Shown here in pieces: positions 43,961-52,474 of a stretch of DNA of 64,000 nucleotides; the first letter of the stretch is position 1; the number at the start of each line of letters is the position of its first letter. The notes under the pieces are model-generated. The model saw nothing but the letters and a program-made list of their open reading frames with translations. It was not told where the DNA came from and did not search any database. This DNA comes from Niallia circulans NBRC 13626 (lineage in GTDB: Bacteria > Bacillota > Bacilli > Bacillales > Cytobacillaceae), in assembly GCF_001591585.1 (NCBI RefSeq), contig NZ_BCVE01000011.1, forward strand, positions 62,001 through 126,000, written 5' to 3'. The position numbers were made by a program, and so were the translations under genes.

Positions 43961-46399
43961 TTATTCTACTTCCCTTAACATATTATACACTGTTTGATTT
44001 ATGACTATTTTATAAATAATAAAACTTCCAACTATTAATAGAAGCGACATATATATAATAACGAGAAGATAATAATATAAATAGTAAGAGAGAGGAAAGG
44101 TTAAAACTGCGCCCATTAAATACAAAAATATAATAATAAAACTCATTAAAGCAGCAATTAAACAATAAACTACCATTTCTGATGTCAGAAAATAATATAA
44201 TTTTCTTTTTGACATTCCTAAAGACAGATAAATCCCCCACTCCTTTTTTTGGAGTTGGTATTTACTAAATACGATTATAAACATACTAGTAACTGTAAGA
44301 AGAAAAGTAATTATGAAAGAAAATTTTGCAAGGAAACCTAACAACGAAGTTATCTTTGTATCATTTTGGATAAATTCTGGTATGTTCTGTAACAAACTAC
44401 CAGGTACAGTAGCAATCATCTGATTAACATAATCATCAATCTTCTTTAATTCATTTTCTGTAATATTAGTATCAAGAAATATTCCGAGTTCCATATAACC
44501 GTTGAAGAGTTTAGAATTCTGCATTGTATCTTTATCAAAAATAATAGTAAAACCATCATAACTTATTTTGTTTTTGTTATTAATTTGTTTTACATATGTT
44601 TCATTGTTAACACTATATACTTCGAACTGTTCTTTTATTTTCTGCAATTTCCCTTCATGCTTTTCCTGTTTAATGAATTCGATTGTTTCTCCTTTCAGAT
44701 TATTTAAATTTGCATCTTTTCTACCATCCTTATTAGGAACAAAGATCATGATTTTGCCTCGAAATGCTTTATAATCATCCTCTGGGAAAAGTTGTGAAAA
44801 TTCCTCTTTATCAATAATTTCATATTTAACATTTGGCACAATCCATTTTTGATTATAAGTGATTATTTCTCCCTGATTATCCAACCATTGAGTAATATCT
44901 TTTGTTTTTTGCTGTGATGTGATTAATGGAATTACATCTACCATAAAAGGATTCTTCTCAACATATTGAACACCAGGCAGAATCTTTAGATTCGTAACTT
45001 GTTGTTCTGAAAAAGTTAACCCCTTCCTTAAAAGGATAGGCAGATTATCTTGCGTGTCAAATCCGTAAACCTCCTGGGAATTTAAATAATAATATTCATC
45101 TATATCCCATATACCTTCCGTCTCTTTTTGAAAAATGACAGAAAACAATAAAATAAGTATAGACAAACTTATCATTGCTACAGTTAAAATAAATTGTTTA
45201 GGAAACAAAAATAATTGTCTTGTTAACTGTTTTATCTCAAATCTTTTTATATTTTTATTAATTAGTATATTCACAATCGGTATTTTTTCTACTCCATTAA
45301 TTAACATTTTTATAGATAGATTTCTAGAACGAAATATCTCCCAAAAAGATAGAAATAAAACCATGAAAAAAAGAAAGAGAATCCAACATATACTAAAAGT
45401 ATAAGTCTGATTTTGATATGTACTTATACCTTCTTTAAAACTCTTATTTATTATTAGGAATTTAAAAACATAATTTAGGGGAACTGCTAAAATCAAACCA
45501 GAAAAGAAAAGAATAAATGTTTGAGAAAAGTAAAAAAAATACAGCTGCATTCTTTTTATTCCAAGTGCCTTTAATACCCCAATTTTTCTCCGTTGCGATT
45601 TATTAAAATAAGCAAATAAACTGCTTATAGAAAATATCGAAATGAAAAGAATAACCGTTTGATAAAAGATTGAAATATTACGAATAGTATCATAATCTCT
45701 TAGGCCTTCCAAAAATAGCTTTTCATTTACAAAACCCTTATCATCATACTCAGCTAATAAATTTTCTGTTTTTTTGAGAGTAGTATTTTTGCCGTCTTCA
45801 TAGTTAATTAGATAATTCCTTTTACTAGAATTGTCTTTATATTGCTCGCTAATAAAAATATTGGGGAAAGCTAATTCTTTTTGAAATTGAAAAGGTATAT
45901 ACCTTTTCGAGGAATAATTTGAAATAATCCCAACAATTTTTACTTTCCATTGCTTTTCTTTACCATCTAGTGTTATCATGTCTCCAATAGCCCAGCTACT
46001 ATTAAATAATTTTAAGTATGCGGATTCAATGGCTACTTCATTTTTTCCAATTGGCAACCGTCCCTCCATTACTTTAATTTTCGATAAGTCTACAGCTCCC
46101 TTATCCATCCATCCAATTGTAGCGGAATTGGAATTCTCTAAAGGAATCCAATCAATCAATTGGAATTCGCCTATATTTTTTACTTCCTTATTTATTTCAG
46201 ATTTAGACTTTTCAATACCAACCAGAACTCCACTATTTTTCCCATATTGCAAATAAGATTTTTCCATTAGAGCAGCTCTAATAGCCTCAGATGCTGTAAA
46301 TATAGAGAGAACAGAAGAAATAATGAGACACAATGCAAGGACTATCAATATAGTCCACTTTCTTCTAGAACATAGAAATTTAAATCCTAATGTAAACAC
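43961..46399 (-). CDS. FtsX/MacB-type ABC transporter permease, large
   Basis: 812 residues. There is one membrane helix at ~14-34, an extracytoplasmic region, three helices at ~235-360 with the FtsX motif KIGVLKALGIKRMQLYFF, a second extracytoplasmic region (~430-680), and three or four C-terminal helices with the repeated motif WGIYLSLGMSKRKLYYF. This two-repeat layout fits bacteriocin-associated and antimicrobial-peptide-type permeases. The start is GTG 46399, directly abutting the ATPase stop. The sequence is very AT-rich compared with neighbouring operons, suggesting acquisition. It pairs with the ATPase at 46400, and probably acts on or protects against the divergent secreted protein. 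Confidence 0.85.
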   Translation of the reverse strand: MFTLGFKFLCSRRKWTILIVLALCLIISSVLSIFTASEAIRAALMEKSYLQYGKNSGVLVGIEKSKSEINKEVKNIGEFQLIDWIPLENSNSATIGWMDKGAVDLSKIKVMEGRLPIGKNEVAIESAYLKLFNSSWAIGDMITLDGKEKQWKVKIVGIISNYSSKRYIPFQFQKELAFPNIFISEQYKDNSSKRNYLINYEDGKNTTLKKTENLLAEYDDKGFVNEKLFLEGLRDYDTIRNISIFYQTVILFISIFSISSLFAYFNKSQRRKIGVLKALGIKRMQLYFFYFSQTFILFFSGLILAVPLNYVFKFLIINKSFKEGISTYQNQTYTFSICWILFLFFMVLFLSFWEIFRSRNLSIKMLINGVEKIPIVNILINKNIKRFEIKQLTRQLFLFPKQFILTVAMISLSILILLFSVIFQKETEGIWDIDEYYYLNSQEVYGFDTQDNLPILLRKGLTFSEQQVTNLKILPGVQYVEKNPFMVDVIPLITSQQKTKDITQWLDNQGEIITYNQKWIVPNVKYEIIDKEEFSQLFPEDDYKAFRGKIMIFVPNKDGRKDANLNNLKGETIEFIKQEKHEGKLQKIKEQFEVYSVNNETYVKQINNKNKISYDGFTIIFDKDTMQNSKLFNGYMELGIFLDTNITENELKKIDDYVNQMIATVPGSLLQNIPEFIQNDTKITSLLGFLAKFSFIITFLLTVTSMFIIVFSKYQLQKKEWGIYLSLGMSKRKLYYFLTSEMVVYCLIAALMSFIIIFLYLMGAVLTFPLSYYLYYYLLVIIYMSLLLIVGSFIIYKIVINQTVYNMLREVE

Positions 46400-47071
46400 T
46401 TAACTCATCTCCTCTAATACACCGTTTTTCATGGAATATAAAAAGTGAGGAACTTGAATTAAATTCTTCTCATGTGTGACTATAATTAAAGAAAGTTCTC
46501 TTTCCTTATTAAATTTAGTTAATAAGCTAGTAATACTTTTAGTTGTAATTTGGTCTAAATTACCTGTTGGTTCATCCGCAAATAATATATCTGGTTCAGT
46601 TATTAAAGCCCTGGCAATAGCCACTCTTTGCTGCTCCCCACCTGATAGAAAAGTTGGAAGCTTGTTTAAATAAAAGTGAATTCCTAATTCTTGCGAAAGC
46701 TCATCAATACTATATTTCAATTGTTTCTCCCTTTTTTTTAATAGTTTCAATGGAAGTTCAATATTCTCTCGAACTGTCAATTCTGGTATTAAATGAAAGG
46801 ATTGAAATACAAAGCCAAATTTATGCCCCCTTATTTCAGCTTGTCTTTGCTCAGGCAAATCATAAAATGATTCATTATTATAATAAACCTTTCCATTTGT
46901 AGGAAATTCCAATCCACCTATAATACTTAAAAAAGTCGATTTCCCAGAACCACTTTTTCCTTCGATGACATGAATGGTTCCCTTTTCTACAGTAAAATTC
47001 TTTATTTTGATAATTTCCCTATCATCTGAATATTTCTTTGTCATATTAACTACTTTTAAACTTTCCACCAT
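46400..47071 (-). CDS. ABC transporter ATP-binding protein (MacB/LolD type)
   Basis: 223 residues from ATG 47071; GGAGGTG lies eight bases before it and inside the longer TTG-initiated frame. Walker A GKSGSGKS at 38-45, signature LSGGEQQR, Walker B ILFADEPTGNLD (the LolD/MacB form). It drives the FtsX-type permease that abuts its stop. Its promoter mirrors that of the divergent secreted-protein gene, so the two transcripts are probably co-regulated. Confidence 0.9.
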   Translation of the reverse strand: MVESLKVVNMTKKYSDDREIIKIKNFTVEKGTIHVIEGKSGSGKSTFLSIIGGLEFPTNGKVYYNNESFYDLPEQRQAEIRGHKFGFVFQSFHLIPELTVRENIELPLKLLKKREKQLKYSIDELSQELGIHFYLNKLPTFLSGGEQQRVAIARALITEPDILFADEPTGNLDQITTKSITSLLTKFNKERELSLIIVTHEKNLIQVPHFLYSMKNGVLEEMS

Positions 47072-47100
47072 AAAGTTCACCTCCAATATTTTCTATAAAT

Positions 47101-47129
47101 ATACTACAATAAATCTAATAAATTGGCAA
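47101..47129 (-). promoter_or_regulatory. Promoter of the ABC genes (mirror copy)
   Basis: On the minus strand: TTGCCA (47124-47129), 17-bp spacer, TAGTAT (47101-47106), followed by ATTTATAGAAAA. The -10 and start region match the opposite promoter at 17 of 18 bases. Confidence 0.6.
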
Positions 47130-47148
47130 AAAAATCCCAATTTACATC

Positions 47149-47177
47149 TTGAGATTCCCAATATTATCCTTTACTAT
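47149..47177 (+). promoter_or_regulatory. Promoter of the secreted-protein gene (mirror copy)
   Basis: TTGAGA (47149-47154), 17-bp spacer, TACTAT (47172-47177), then ATTTATAGAAAA. It is the inverted counterpart of the ABC promoter at 47101-47129. Confidence 0.6.
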
Positions 47178-47214
47178 ATTTATAGAAAACTATTATTAAT
47201 TGGAGGAATTTACA

Positions 47215-47616
47215 ATGGAAAAGAAAAAAAGTAAATTAGTTTTATCAGGAGCTTTAATACTAGGTTTATCTTTCCCAGCAGTAGCAAGCGCATACAGTAG
47301 TTCATATTCCTTTGATGTCGGTTATAGTCTTGAAGGAACTAAAAAATATTCATTATCTAACAAAACTACAAAAACAACAGCCAAAGCTAATACATATAAT
47401 TCAGCTGGTAATGTGCAGTCAAATAAATCAAATTATAGAGTAAGTTTATATAAAAGTTTGCTAACAAACTATTCTGTAAGTATGCCAGCTGATGGGTACA
47501 GTTATACAAAATCATTTGGAAAAGTTAGTAAAGGTAGCTATACTATCAATATTAACAAATCGGATAATACAGGATATGGTAGTAGAGTTAAAGGATCTGG
47601 TACCATTAACCAATAA
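47215..47616 (+). CDS. Small secreted beta-rich protein, bacteriocin-like candidate
   Basis: 133 residues from ATG 47215 (TTGGAGG nine bases before). A classical signal peptide ends at ASA26|Y27, leaving a ~107-residue mature protein that is rich in Ser, Tyr, Lys, Thr and Asn, has no cysteine, and shows alternating beta-strand patterns (SSYSFDVGYSL, YRVSLYKSLLTNYSVSM, YTINI). I recognise no family. The layout, a small Sec-secreted protein with an FtsX-type permease and ATPase, recalls lactococcin 972-type loci, but the sequence shows no clear match to that bacteriocin. Other options are a wall-associated or matrix protein. Confidence 0.75.
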   Translation: MEKKKSKLVLSGALILGLSFPAVASAYSSSYSFDVGYSLEGTKKYSLSNKTTKTTAKANTYNSAGNVQSNKSNYRVSLYKSLLTNYSVSMPADGYSYTKSFGKVSKGSYTININKSDNTGYGSRVKGSGTINQ

Positions 47617-47696
47617 AACAATAATATAGTATGAATTAAATACTAATACTTAAAAAGAGCTAATATACATCAACCATAAAGAAATAATTTAGAATA

Positions 47697-47747
47697 AAAA
47701 AAGAGCTAGTCTAAAAACCGAGAGTATGGATTTTAGATAGCTCTTTT
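47697..47747. terminator. Bidirectional terminator between secreted-protein and LysM-hydrolase genes
   Basis: AAAAGAGCTA and TCTAAAA (one-base bulge) pair with TTTTAGA and TAGCTCTTTT. It carries A/T runs on both sides and lies between convergent genes. Confidence 0.75.
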
Positions 47748-47782
47748 AGTTATTTTGTTTTTTAAAAGGAAATATCTACTAT

Positions 47783-48367
47783 TTATCTAGCAAAACGATG
47801 GTTTCCAATAGTAACCGTTGCTTCTCGTGAGAAAACCCAGTCACTTGTAGCTGTTTTTGGATTAAAGAAATAAAGAGAACCATTTCCTTTTCCATCTAAT
47901 GCAATTGCTTCATTAACTGCTCTTTTTGACTCCGCATCAGCTGTCTTATTAATTTCCCCATTTTGAACAGGGGTAAAAGCATAATATCCATTCGATTTTT
48001 CATAGATTACATCACGAATAGTATTCGGAAATTGATTACTTTTTACTCTATTCAAAACAACCACTGCTACTGCAACTTTTCCTGCATATGGTTCACCAAC
48101 AGCCTCAGCGCGAACTAATCTCGCCATTAAATCTTTATCGGCTGGTGAAACAGTGGCATTTGGTAGAATAATATTTTGACCTGTAATTAAGGCTTTGCTA
48201 TTATTTGCTTTCATTAAATCACCGATTGGAATCCCAAAGCCCTTAGCCACTTTCCAATAAGTATCCCCAGACTGAATCGTTCGATTCGTTGCTGCATCTG
48301 CTTTATCGATTAACATAAATGCTGAAATAGATAGCACTAATCCAGCGGCTACTATTAATTTTTTCAA
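47783..48367 (-). CDS. LysM-containing SleB-type cell wall hydrolase, secreted
   Basis: 194 residues: signal peptide (cleavage near ADA|AT at 25-26), one LysM peptidoglycan-binding motif (~30-75: TIQSGDTYWKVAKGFGI, GQNIILPN), and a C-terminal SleB/CwlJ-type domain (LMARLVRAEAVGEPYAGKV, VVLNRV, FTPVQNG, NPKTATSDWVFSR). The start is TTG 48367 after AGGAGG. It is a clear paralogue of the protein at 30.9-31.5 kb, differing by the LysM. It probably cleaves glycan strands in spore or vegetative wall. Confidence 0.88.
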   Translation of the reverse strand: MKKLIVAAGLVLSISAFMLIDKADAATNRTIQSGDTYWKVAKGFGIPIGDLMKANNSKALITGQNIILPNATVSPADKDLMARLVRAEAVGEPYAGKVAVAVVVLNRVKSNQFPNTIRDVIYEKSNGYYAFTPVQNGEINKTADAESKRAVNEAIALDGKGNGSLYFFNPKTATSDWVFSREATVTIGNHRFAR

Positions 48368-48638
48368 AAATCTTACCTCCTAGTAGTCGTTGTTTCTGGT
48401 GTCTTCTATTAGGCTAGCAGATGTAATATTTCGATTCATCGTCCAAAAAGTGGTAAACGAAAGATTGATAGGTTGATAGCTTACTAGAAAAGAGATTTAC
48501 AACATGGTGGAAGTATTAACCAATCTAGTTAGTTAGCAAATAACATCTAAATTTAGGAAATTTTAGGCAAGATTGTTACAAACCATTTTTATCTGTAACA
48601 AAAAATAAGAAGGTACTAAAAAAAATTTAGAGACTCAT

Positions 48639-49409
48639 TTAATGACAAGAAAACTGCTTTTTTAAAAAATCAAGTGCTGGTCCAATTTCTTCTGCAAAAT
48701 TCCGCCAATTACATTCAATGGAGATTCTGCCATCATAGTTTGCTTTATGTATGTTTCGCACAAACTCAGGATAGGGATACATTCCTGTACCAGGAGCCAG
48801 CCTATTCGTATCAGCAACATGGATATGCTGGATAAAATCTCTATATTCATAGAGATTCGTAAGTGGTTCCTTTTCTTCTTCCATATGATAGAAATCAGCC
48901 AATGTTTTTAACGAATTTTTATTAAATTCCTTTGACCATGCAGCAGCTTCTGAAATACTATTAATAATATTTGATTCTTTTTTGTTGAGCGGTTCTATTA
49001 CAATTGTTAAGCTTAATTGGTCCGCCATATCCGATATTGTCGATAAAAAGGCTGCCATTTGTTCTCTGCCCTTTTCTTTCGACAGTCCTTTCGGAAAACT
49101 TCTTGCACCACCACTTCCGAATACAATTGTGTCCGCACCTATTCGGCAAACACGTTCTAATGCAGATTTTAAATAATCTTTCACTCGCTGATTATCTACC
49201 TTATCTCCCACTATTTTTAAGTCACTTGGCAAAAGAATATTAAAAGCTTCAATAGGTAAAGGTGATGCTTGATATTTTTCTAATATTGTTTTAAATACCT
49301 CTTCCTTCTCTTCTGGCATCAAGGAAATAACCGTACATTCGATAAAATCATACCCCGCTTTATCCAATGCCTCTGCCTGATCAATAGCAGCACAGCATCC
49401 GAACCTCAT
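48639..49409 (-). CDS. Sugar isomerase/epimerase-like TIM-barrel protein (1 of 3)
   Basis: 256 residues of the AP-endonuclease-2/xylose-isomerase-like TIM barrel. The metal site can be read as E139 (VIEPLNKKE), D172 (LADFYH), H197 (HIHVAD) and E232 (SIECNW). Such proteins act as epimerases, isomerases or dehydratases/lyases on keto sugars; the reaction here is unknown. It starts at ATG 49409 after AAGGGGG. It is the last gene of the 48.6-57 kb carbohydrate cluster, 12 bp behind a second TIM-barrel gene. Confidence 0.85.
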   Translation of the reverse strand: MRFGCCAAIDQAEALDKAGYDFIECTVISLMPEEKEEVFKTILEKYQASPLPIEAFNILLPSDLKIVGDKVDNQRVKDYLKSALERVCRIGADTIVFGSGGARSFPKGLSKEKGREQMAAFLSTISDMADQLSLTIVIEPLNKKESNIINSISEAAAWSKEFNKNSLKTLADFYHMEEEKEPLTNLYEYRDFIQHIHVADTNRLAPGTGMYPYPEFVRNIHKANYDGRISIECNWRNFAEEIGPALDFLKKQFSCH

Positions 49410-49421
49410 AGGATTTCCCCC

Positions 49422-50240
49422 TTACACAAGAATATTTTTCATATACTTACTAAACTGCTTAAAGGCTATTTCCGGCTCCTCCAATTCAGGACACCACTTT
49501 TTTTCCCATTCCAATGTATAGTAGCCATCATACCCGTTCCTTTTTAATAAAGTGTATATGTCTTGTAATGGTATATCCCCATCTCCTAAAAGACAAAGCT
49601 GATAGCCTCTTTCTGCTTCCTTTTTTAGATAAGAATCCTTCCAATGGGTATAGGCAACCCATTCCCCAAGATTCTCCCAAGTAACATCAGGCTTTTCGCC
49701 AATTGTTCGATAGGGATGATGGATATCCCATAATACTTGCAAATAATCAGAGGAAACTCGCTGAACTAGCTCTTTCACATATCTGCTATCTGTCCAATCA
49801 TCATGTGTTTCTAGGAGAAGTTTGACATTAATATCCTCTACAATCGCCAAATAATCATGAACATTTTTCTCAGCGATTTCCATTGCTTCTTCTCTCTTCC
49901 ACTTTCCAACCGCTCCGCCAAATACACGAATATAAGGAGTGTTGAATTTCTTACAGAGCAATGCGTATTCTCTTAATTCCTCTACATACTTCTCATATTC
50001 TTCTTGTGATTGAGTAACCAATTTGACTGAACTAGAAAAACACGGAATCTCTAAAGAAGCTTCCTTAAAGAGACGTACCGTTTCTTTTACGTTTGTTGAA
50101 AATTCACGAAGCTTATATAGATCAAGTTCTCCTAGCAGCCCACGAAAATCAATGCCTGAATAACCATTTTCCACTGCATGTTGGATAATTGTTTCTAAAT
50201 TCCAATGAGGACATCCAAGAGTAGTAAAAGCTAATTTCAT
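49422..50240 (-). CDS. Sugar isomerase/epimerase-like TIM-barrel protein (2 of 3)
   Basis: 272 residues from ATG 50240 (GGGAGG upstream; a six-codon extension lacks support). TIM-barrel metal ligands are seen in LLLETHDDW, VLWDIHHPY, THWKDS and YTLEWEKKW. It is closer in style to IolE/IolH-like proteins than to the first copy, and the two share little obvious identity, so they probably catalyse different steps. It follows a Gfo/Idh/MocA gene, from which a terminator-like hairpin separates it. Confidence 0.85.
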   Translation of the reverse strand: MKLAFTTLGCPHWNLETIIQHAVENGYSGIDFRGLLGELDLYKLREFSTNVKETVRLFKEASLEIPCFSSSVKLVTQSQEEYEKYVEELREYALLCKKFNTPYIRVFGGAVGKWKREEAMEIAEKNVHDYLAIVEDINVKLLLETHDDWTDSRYVKELVQRVSSDYLQVLWDIHHPYRTIGEKPDVTWENLGEWVAYTHWKDSYLKKEAERGYQLCLLGDGDIPLQDIYTLLKRNGYDGYYTLEWEKKWCPELEEPEIAFKQFSKYMKNILV

Positions 50241-50272
50241 CTTCTGTACCTCCCACATTTTTCTTATTCTTG

Positions 50273-50297
50273 AAAAAAAGGACAGACTAATCTGCCC
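50273..50297 (-). terminator. Terminator-like hairpin inside the carbohydrate cluster
   Basis: On the minus strand, GGGCAGA, loop TTAG, TCTGTCC, then TTTTTTT. It lies just after the stop of the oxidoreductase at 50303 and would reduce transcription of the two downstream isomerase-like genes. Confidence 0.6.
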
Positions 50298-50302
50298 TGT
50301 CT

Positions 50303-51466
50303 TTAATGAGAACCTTTCACATCTAATGTGATCGATGCATGCTTGTTCTTTTTAAAAGTAGATGTCTTAATTCTTTCTTGTAATTTAGCATAAAAAAGAT
50401 CTTCGTTAATAGGGAGTTCAACCCAATCATCGATCCATGCCGATAAATGCATGGCATTCGAGATTTCCAATCCCTTTATGCCTTCTACACCAGGTCCAAG
50501 CAGCTCTGTCCCATTGCGGATAGCATTTACCCAATTTGCTGTGATCCCCTTATGCTGTGTTGCTTCTCCTTTAATAGGAATATCAATTTTCCAGCATTCC
50601 GGTTCGCCAAATCCCCCTTTATATTCTTTATTGAATTCCCTTTCCGATTGTCTTAGTCGCCAGAAGGTTAACTTTCCATCCTCTATGACTACTTTTCCGC
50701 GATCACCCGATATTTCATAGCGATTCGTTCCAGGAGAATCACCTGTAGATGTAACAAAGACGCCCGTTGCTCCATTTTCATATTCCACATATGCGGTCAC
50801 ATCATCTTCTACTTCAATATCATGAAACTTCCCAAATCCACAAAATGCGCGGACTCGTTTAGGCATTAATCCACTTGTCCATTGCCATAAATCGAGTTGA
50901 TGCGGATCTTGATTTAGAAGAACTCCGCCTCCTTCCCCAGCCCATGTCGCTCTCCAGCCACCTGAATCATAATAACTTTGTGAACGATACCAATCTGTGA
51001 TAATCCAGTTTGTTCGTTTAATTTCTCCCACTTCGCCACTTTGCACAAGCTCTCTCAGCTTTTGATATAAGGGATTGGTTCGCTGATTAAACATAATCCC
51101 AAATACCTTATCGCTTTTGCTTGCAGTCTCGTTTAATTCCCTTACGTTTTTTGTATATACACCTACAGGTTTTTCAACTAAGACATGAAACCCTTGTTCT
51201 AGTGATTGAATCGCCAATGGTGGATGATCATAATGAGGTGTTGCAATAATAACTCCATCCATATCCGAACATTCAAAAAAGCGGTCAACATGATCGAACT
51301 GCTGAACATGCTCTCCTAATGTTTCCTTTGCCCATTTCAATCTTTCTGGATTGCTGTCACACACAGCAATTAATTCCGCTCCCTCAATTTCGCCATTATT
51401 TAAATACATTGCATGCGAACTTCCCATATTACCAATACCGATAATGCCTATTTTGACTTTAGCCAA
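50303..51466 (-). CDS. Gfo/Idh/MocA family oxidoreductase (A)
   Basis: 387 residues: NAD(P)-binding Rossmann domain with GIIGIGNMGSSHAM at ~7-20, the catalytic-lysine motif VEKPVG (about 96-101), and a C-terminal alpha/beta domain with GGGVLLNQDPHQLDL. These enzymes oxidise a hydroxyl of a sugar or inositol, often at C3 of a glycoside. The start is TTG 51466 behind an AGGAG-containing purine run. It sits between two isomerase-like genes, in a cluster with a second, divergent member of the same family. Confidence 0.88.
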   Translation of the reverse strand: MAKVKIGIIGIGNMGSSHAMYLNNGEIEGAELIAVCDSNPERLKWAKETLGEHVQQFDHVDRFFECSDMDGVIIATPHYDHPPLAIQSLEQGFHVLVEKPVGVYTKNVRELNETASKSDKVFGIMFNQRTNPLYQKLRELVQSGEVGEIKRTNWIITDWYRSQSYYDSGGWRATWAGEGGGVLLNQDPHQLDLWQWTSGLMPKRVRAFCGFGKFHDIEVEDDVTAYVEYENGATGVFVTSTGDSPGTNRYEISGDRGKVVIEDGKLTFWRLRQSEREFNKEYKGGFGEPECWKIDIPIKGEATQHKGITANWVNAIRNGTELLGPGVEGIKGLEISNAMHLSAWIDDWVELPINEDLFYAKLQERIKTSTFKKNKHASITLDVKGSH

Positions 51467-51511
51467 TCTTCTCCGTCTCCTTCCTAACCTCTCTTTTTCA
51501 TTTCTAAAGCT

Positions 51512-52270
51512 TTACTGCAAAAGTCTTGTTAAACGTTTAAGATTTTCTAAACTTATTCGGAGACTATCCATCGGATCTCCTGGACAAATATCTTGTTCAA
51601 CTGCATACCATTCAACCCCAGCTTTTTTGCACCAATTTAAAATAGGGGGAAAGTCGATCAGCCCTGTACCAACCTCTGCAAAAGTTTGCCTTTCATCATT
51701 TGTCATATCTTTTAAATGAATGATTGGCATTCTATTTGCATAGGGTTTAAGAAATTGCAGCGGATCTTTTCCAGCCTTTTTTACCCAGAAAACATCAATT
51801 TCCGCAAAAATCTTATTATCGGAAGTAGGCTCCAATAAATATTCCAGCGCTGATTTCCCATCTATGTCTGTATCAAATTCAAAGGCATGATTATGGTAGC
51901 TGATGCGAAATTCTGGTGTTTTTTCAGCTACTTCATTCAAAAGCGCCTTTACCCCCTCATACCCGTCTTGATTTCTTACATCCTCTGGTAAAAATGGGCA
52001 GACAATATCTTTTGTGTTATATAGCTTTACTTCCTCCACTACTTGTTCTAAATCGTTTTCTAACCGATCAAGCGGGATATGTATTCCAGCTGTGCCTAGG
52101 TTATTTTCCTGTAAGGCCTTTGCAACTTCATGCGGATCATAGTCAGCAGGTAATGCAGATAGCTGAACCCCGTCCCAGCCCATCTCCTTCAACTCTTTAA
52201 ATACAGGGGAAATTCCTCTCTTTAATTCTTCTCTTACTGTAAACAATTGGGCAGCAAACTGATTATGCAT
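51512..52270 (-). CDS. Sugar isomerase/epimerase-like TIM-barrel protein, IolE/IolI-like (3 of 3)
   Basis: 252 residues: H126-N-H128 in SYHNHAFEFD, the first metal ligand near E131, then D159 (AEIDVFWV), H185 (IHLKDM) and E225 (AVEQDICPG). The AQLFTVREEL start is typical of inosose isomerase/dehydratase-like members and of some 3-keto-glucose isomerases. AAAGGAG precedes the ATG. Transcription runs on into oxidoreductase A. The reaction on the unknown sugar cannot be assigned. Confidence 0.86.
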   Translation of the reverse strand: MHNQFAAQLFTVREELKRGISPVFKELKEMGWDGVQLSALPADYDPHEVAKALQENNLGTAGIHIPLDRLENDLEQVVEEVKLYNTKDIVCPFLPEDVRNQDGYEGVKALLNEVAEKTPEFRISYHNHAFEFDTDIDGKSALEYLLEPTSDNKIFAEIDVFWVKKAGKDPLQFLKPYANRMPIIHLKDMTNDERQTFAEVGTGLIDFPPILNWCKKAGVEWYAVEQDICPGDPMDSLRISLENLKRLTRLLQ

Positions 52271-52474
52271 CGAACTCGCTCCTTTTTTTGTAAAATAAAA
52301 GTCGATACCTCTATCTTAATCGCTAAAATGAGAAACACATCAGCTAATCTTGTTCATTATTGGCAATTATTTTACCCCTATTGCTTTTTCAATGTCTTAA
52401 CGCAGACGATTTGCTCAATCGTGCACAAAAATAAAAAAGGTATCATTCTTAAGTAAATATAATCTCCTAAAAAA

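Noticed and set aside
46974-47234. Plus-strand frame running from inside the ATPase gene into the secreted-protein gene
   Set aside because: It crosses both mirrored promoters and lacks a ribosome site; it is a by-product of AT-rich sequence.
47215-47616. Calling the small secreted protein a lactococcin 972 homologue outright
   Set aside because: Only the gene layout matches. I could not see the bacteriocin family's conserved residues, so it is left as an unassigned secreted protein.
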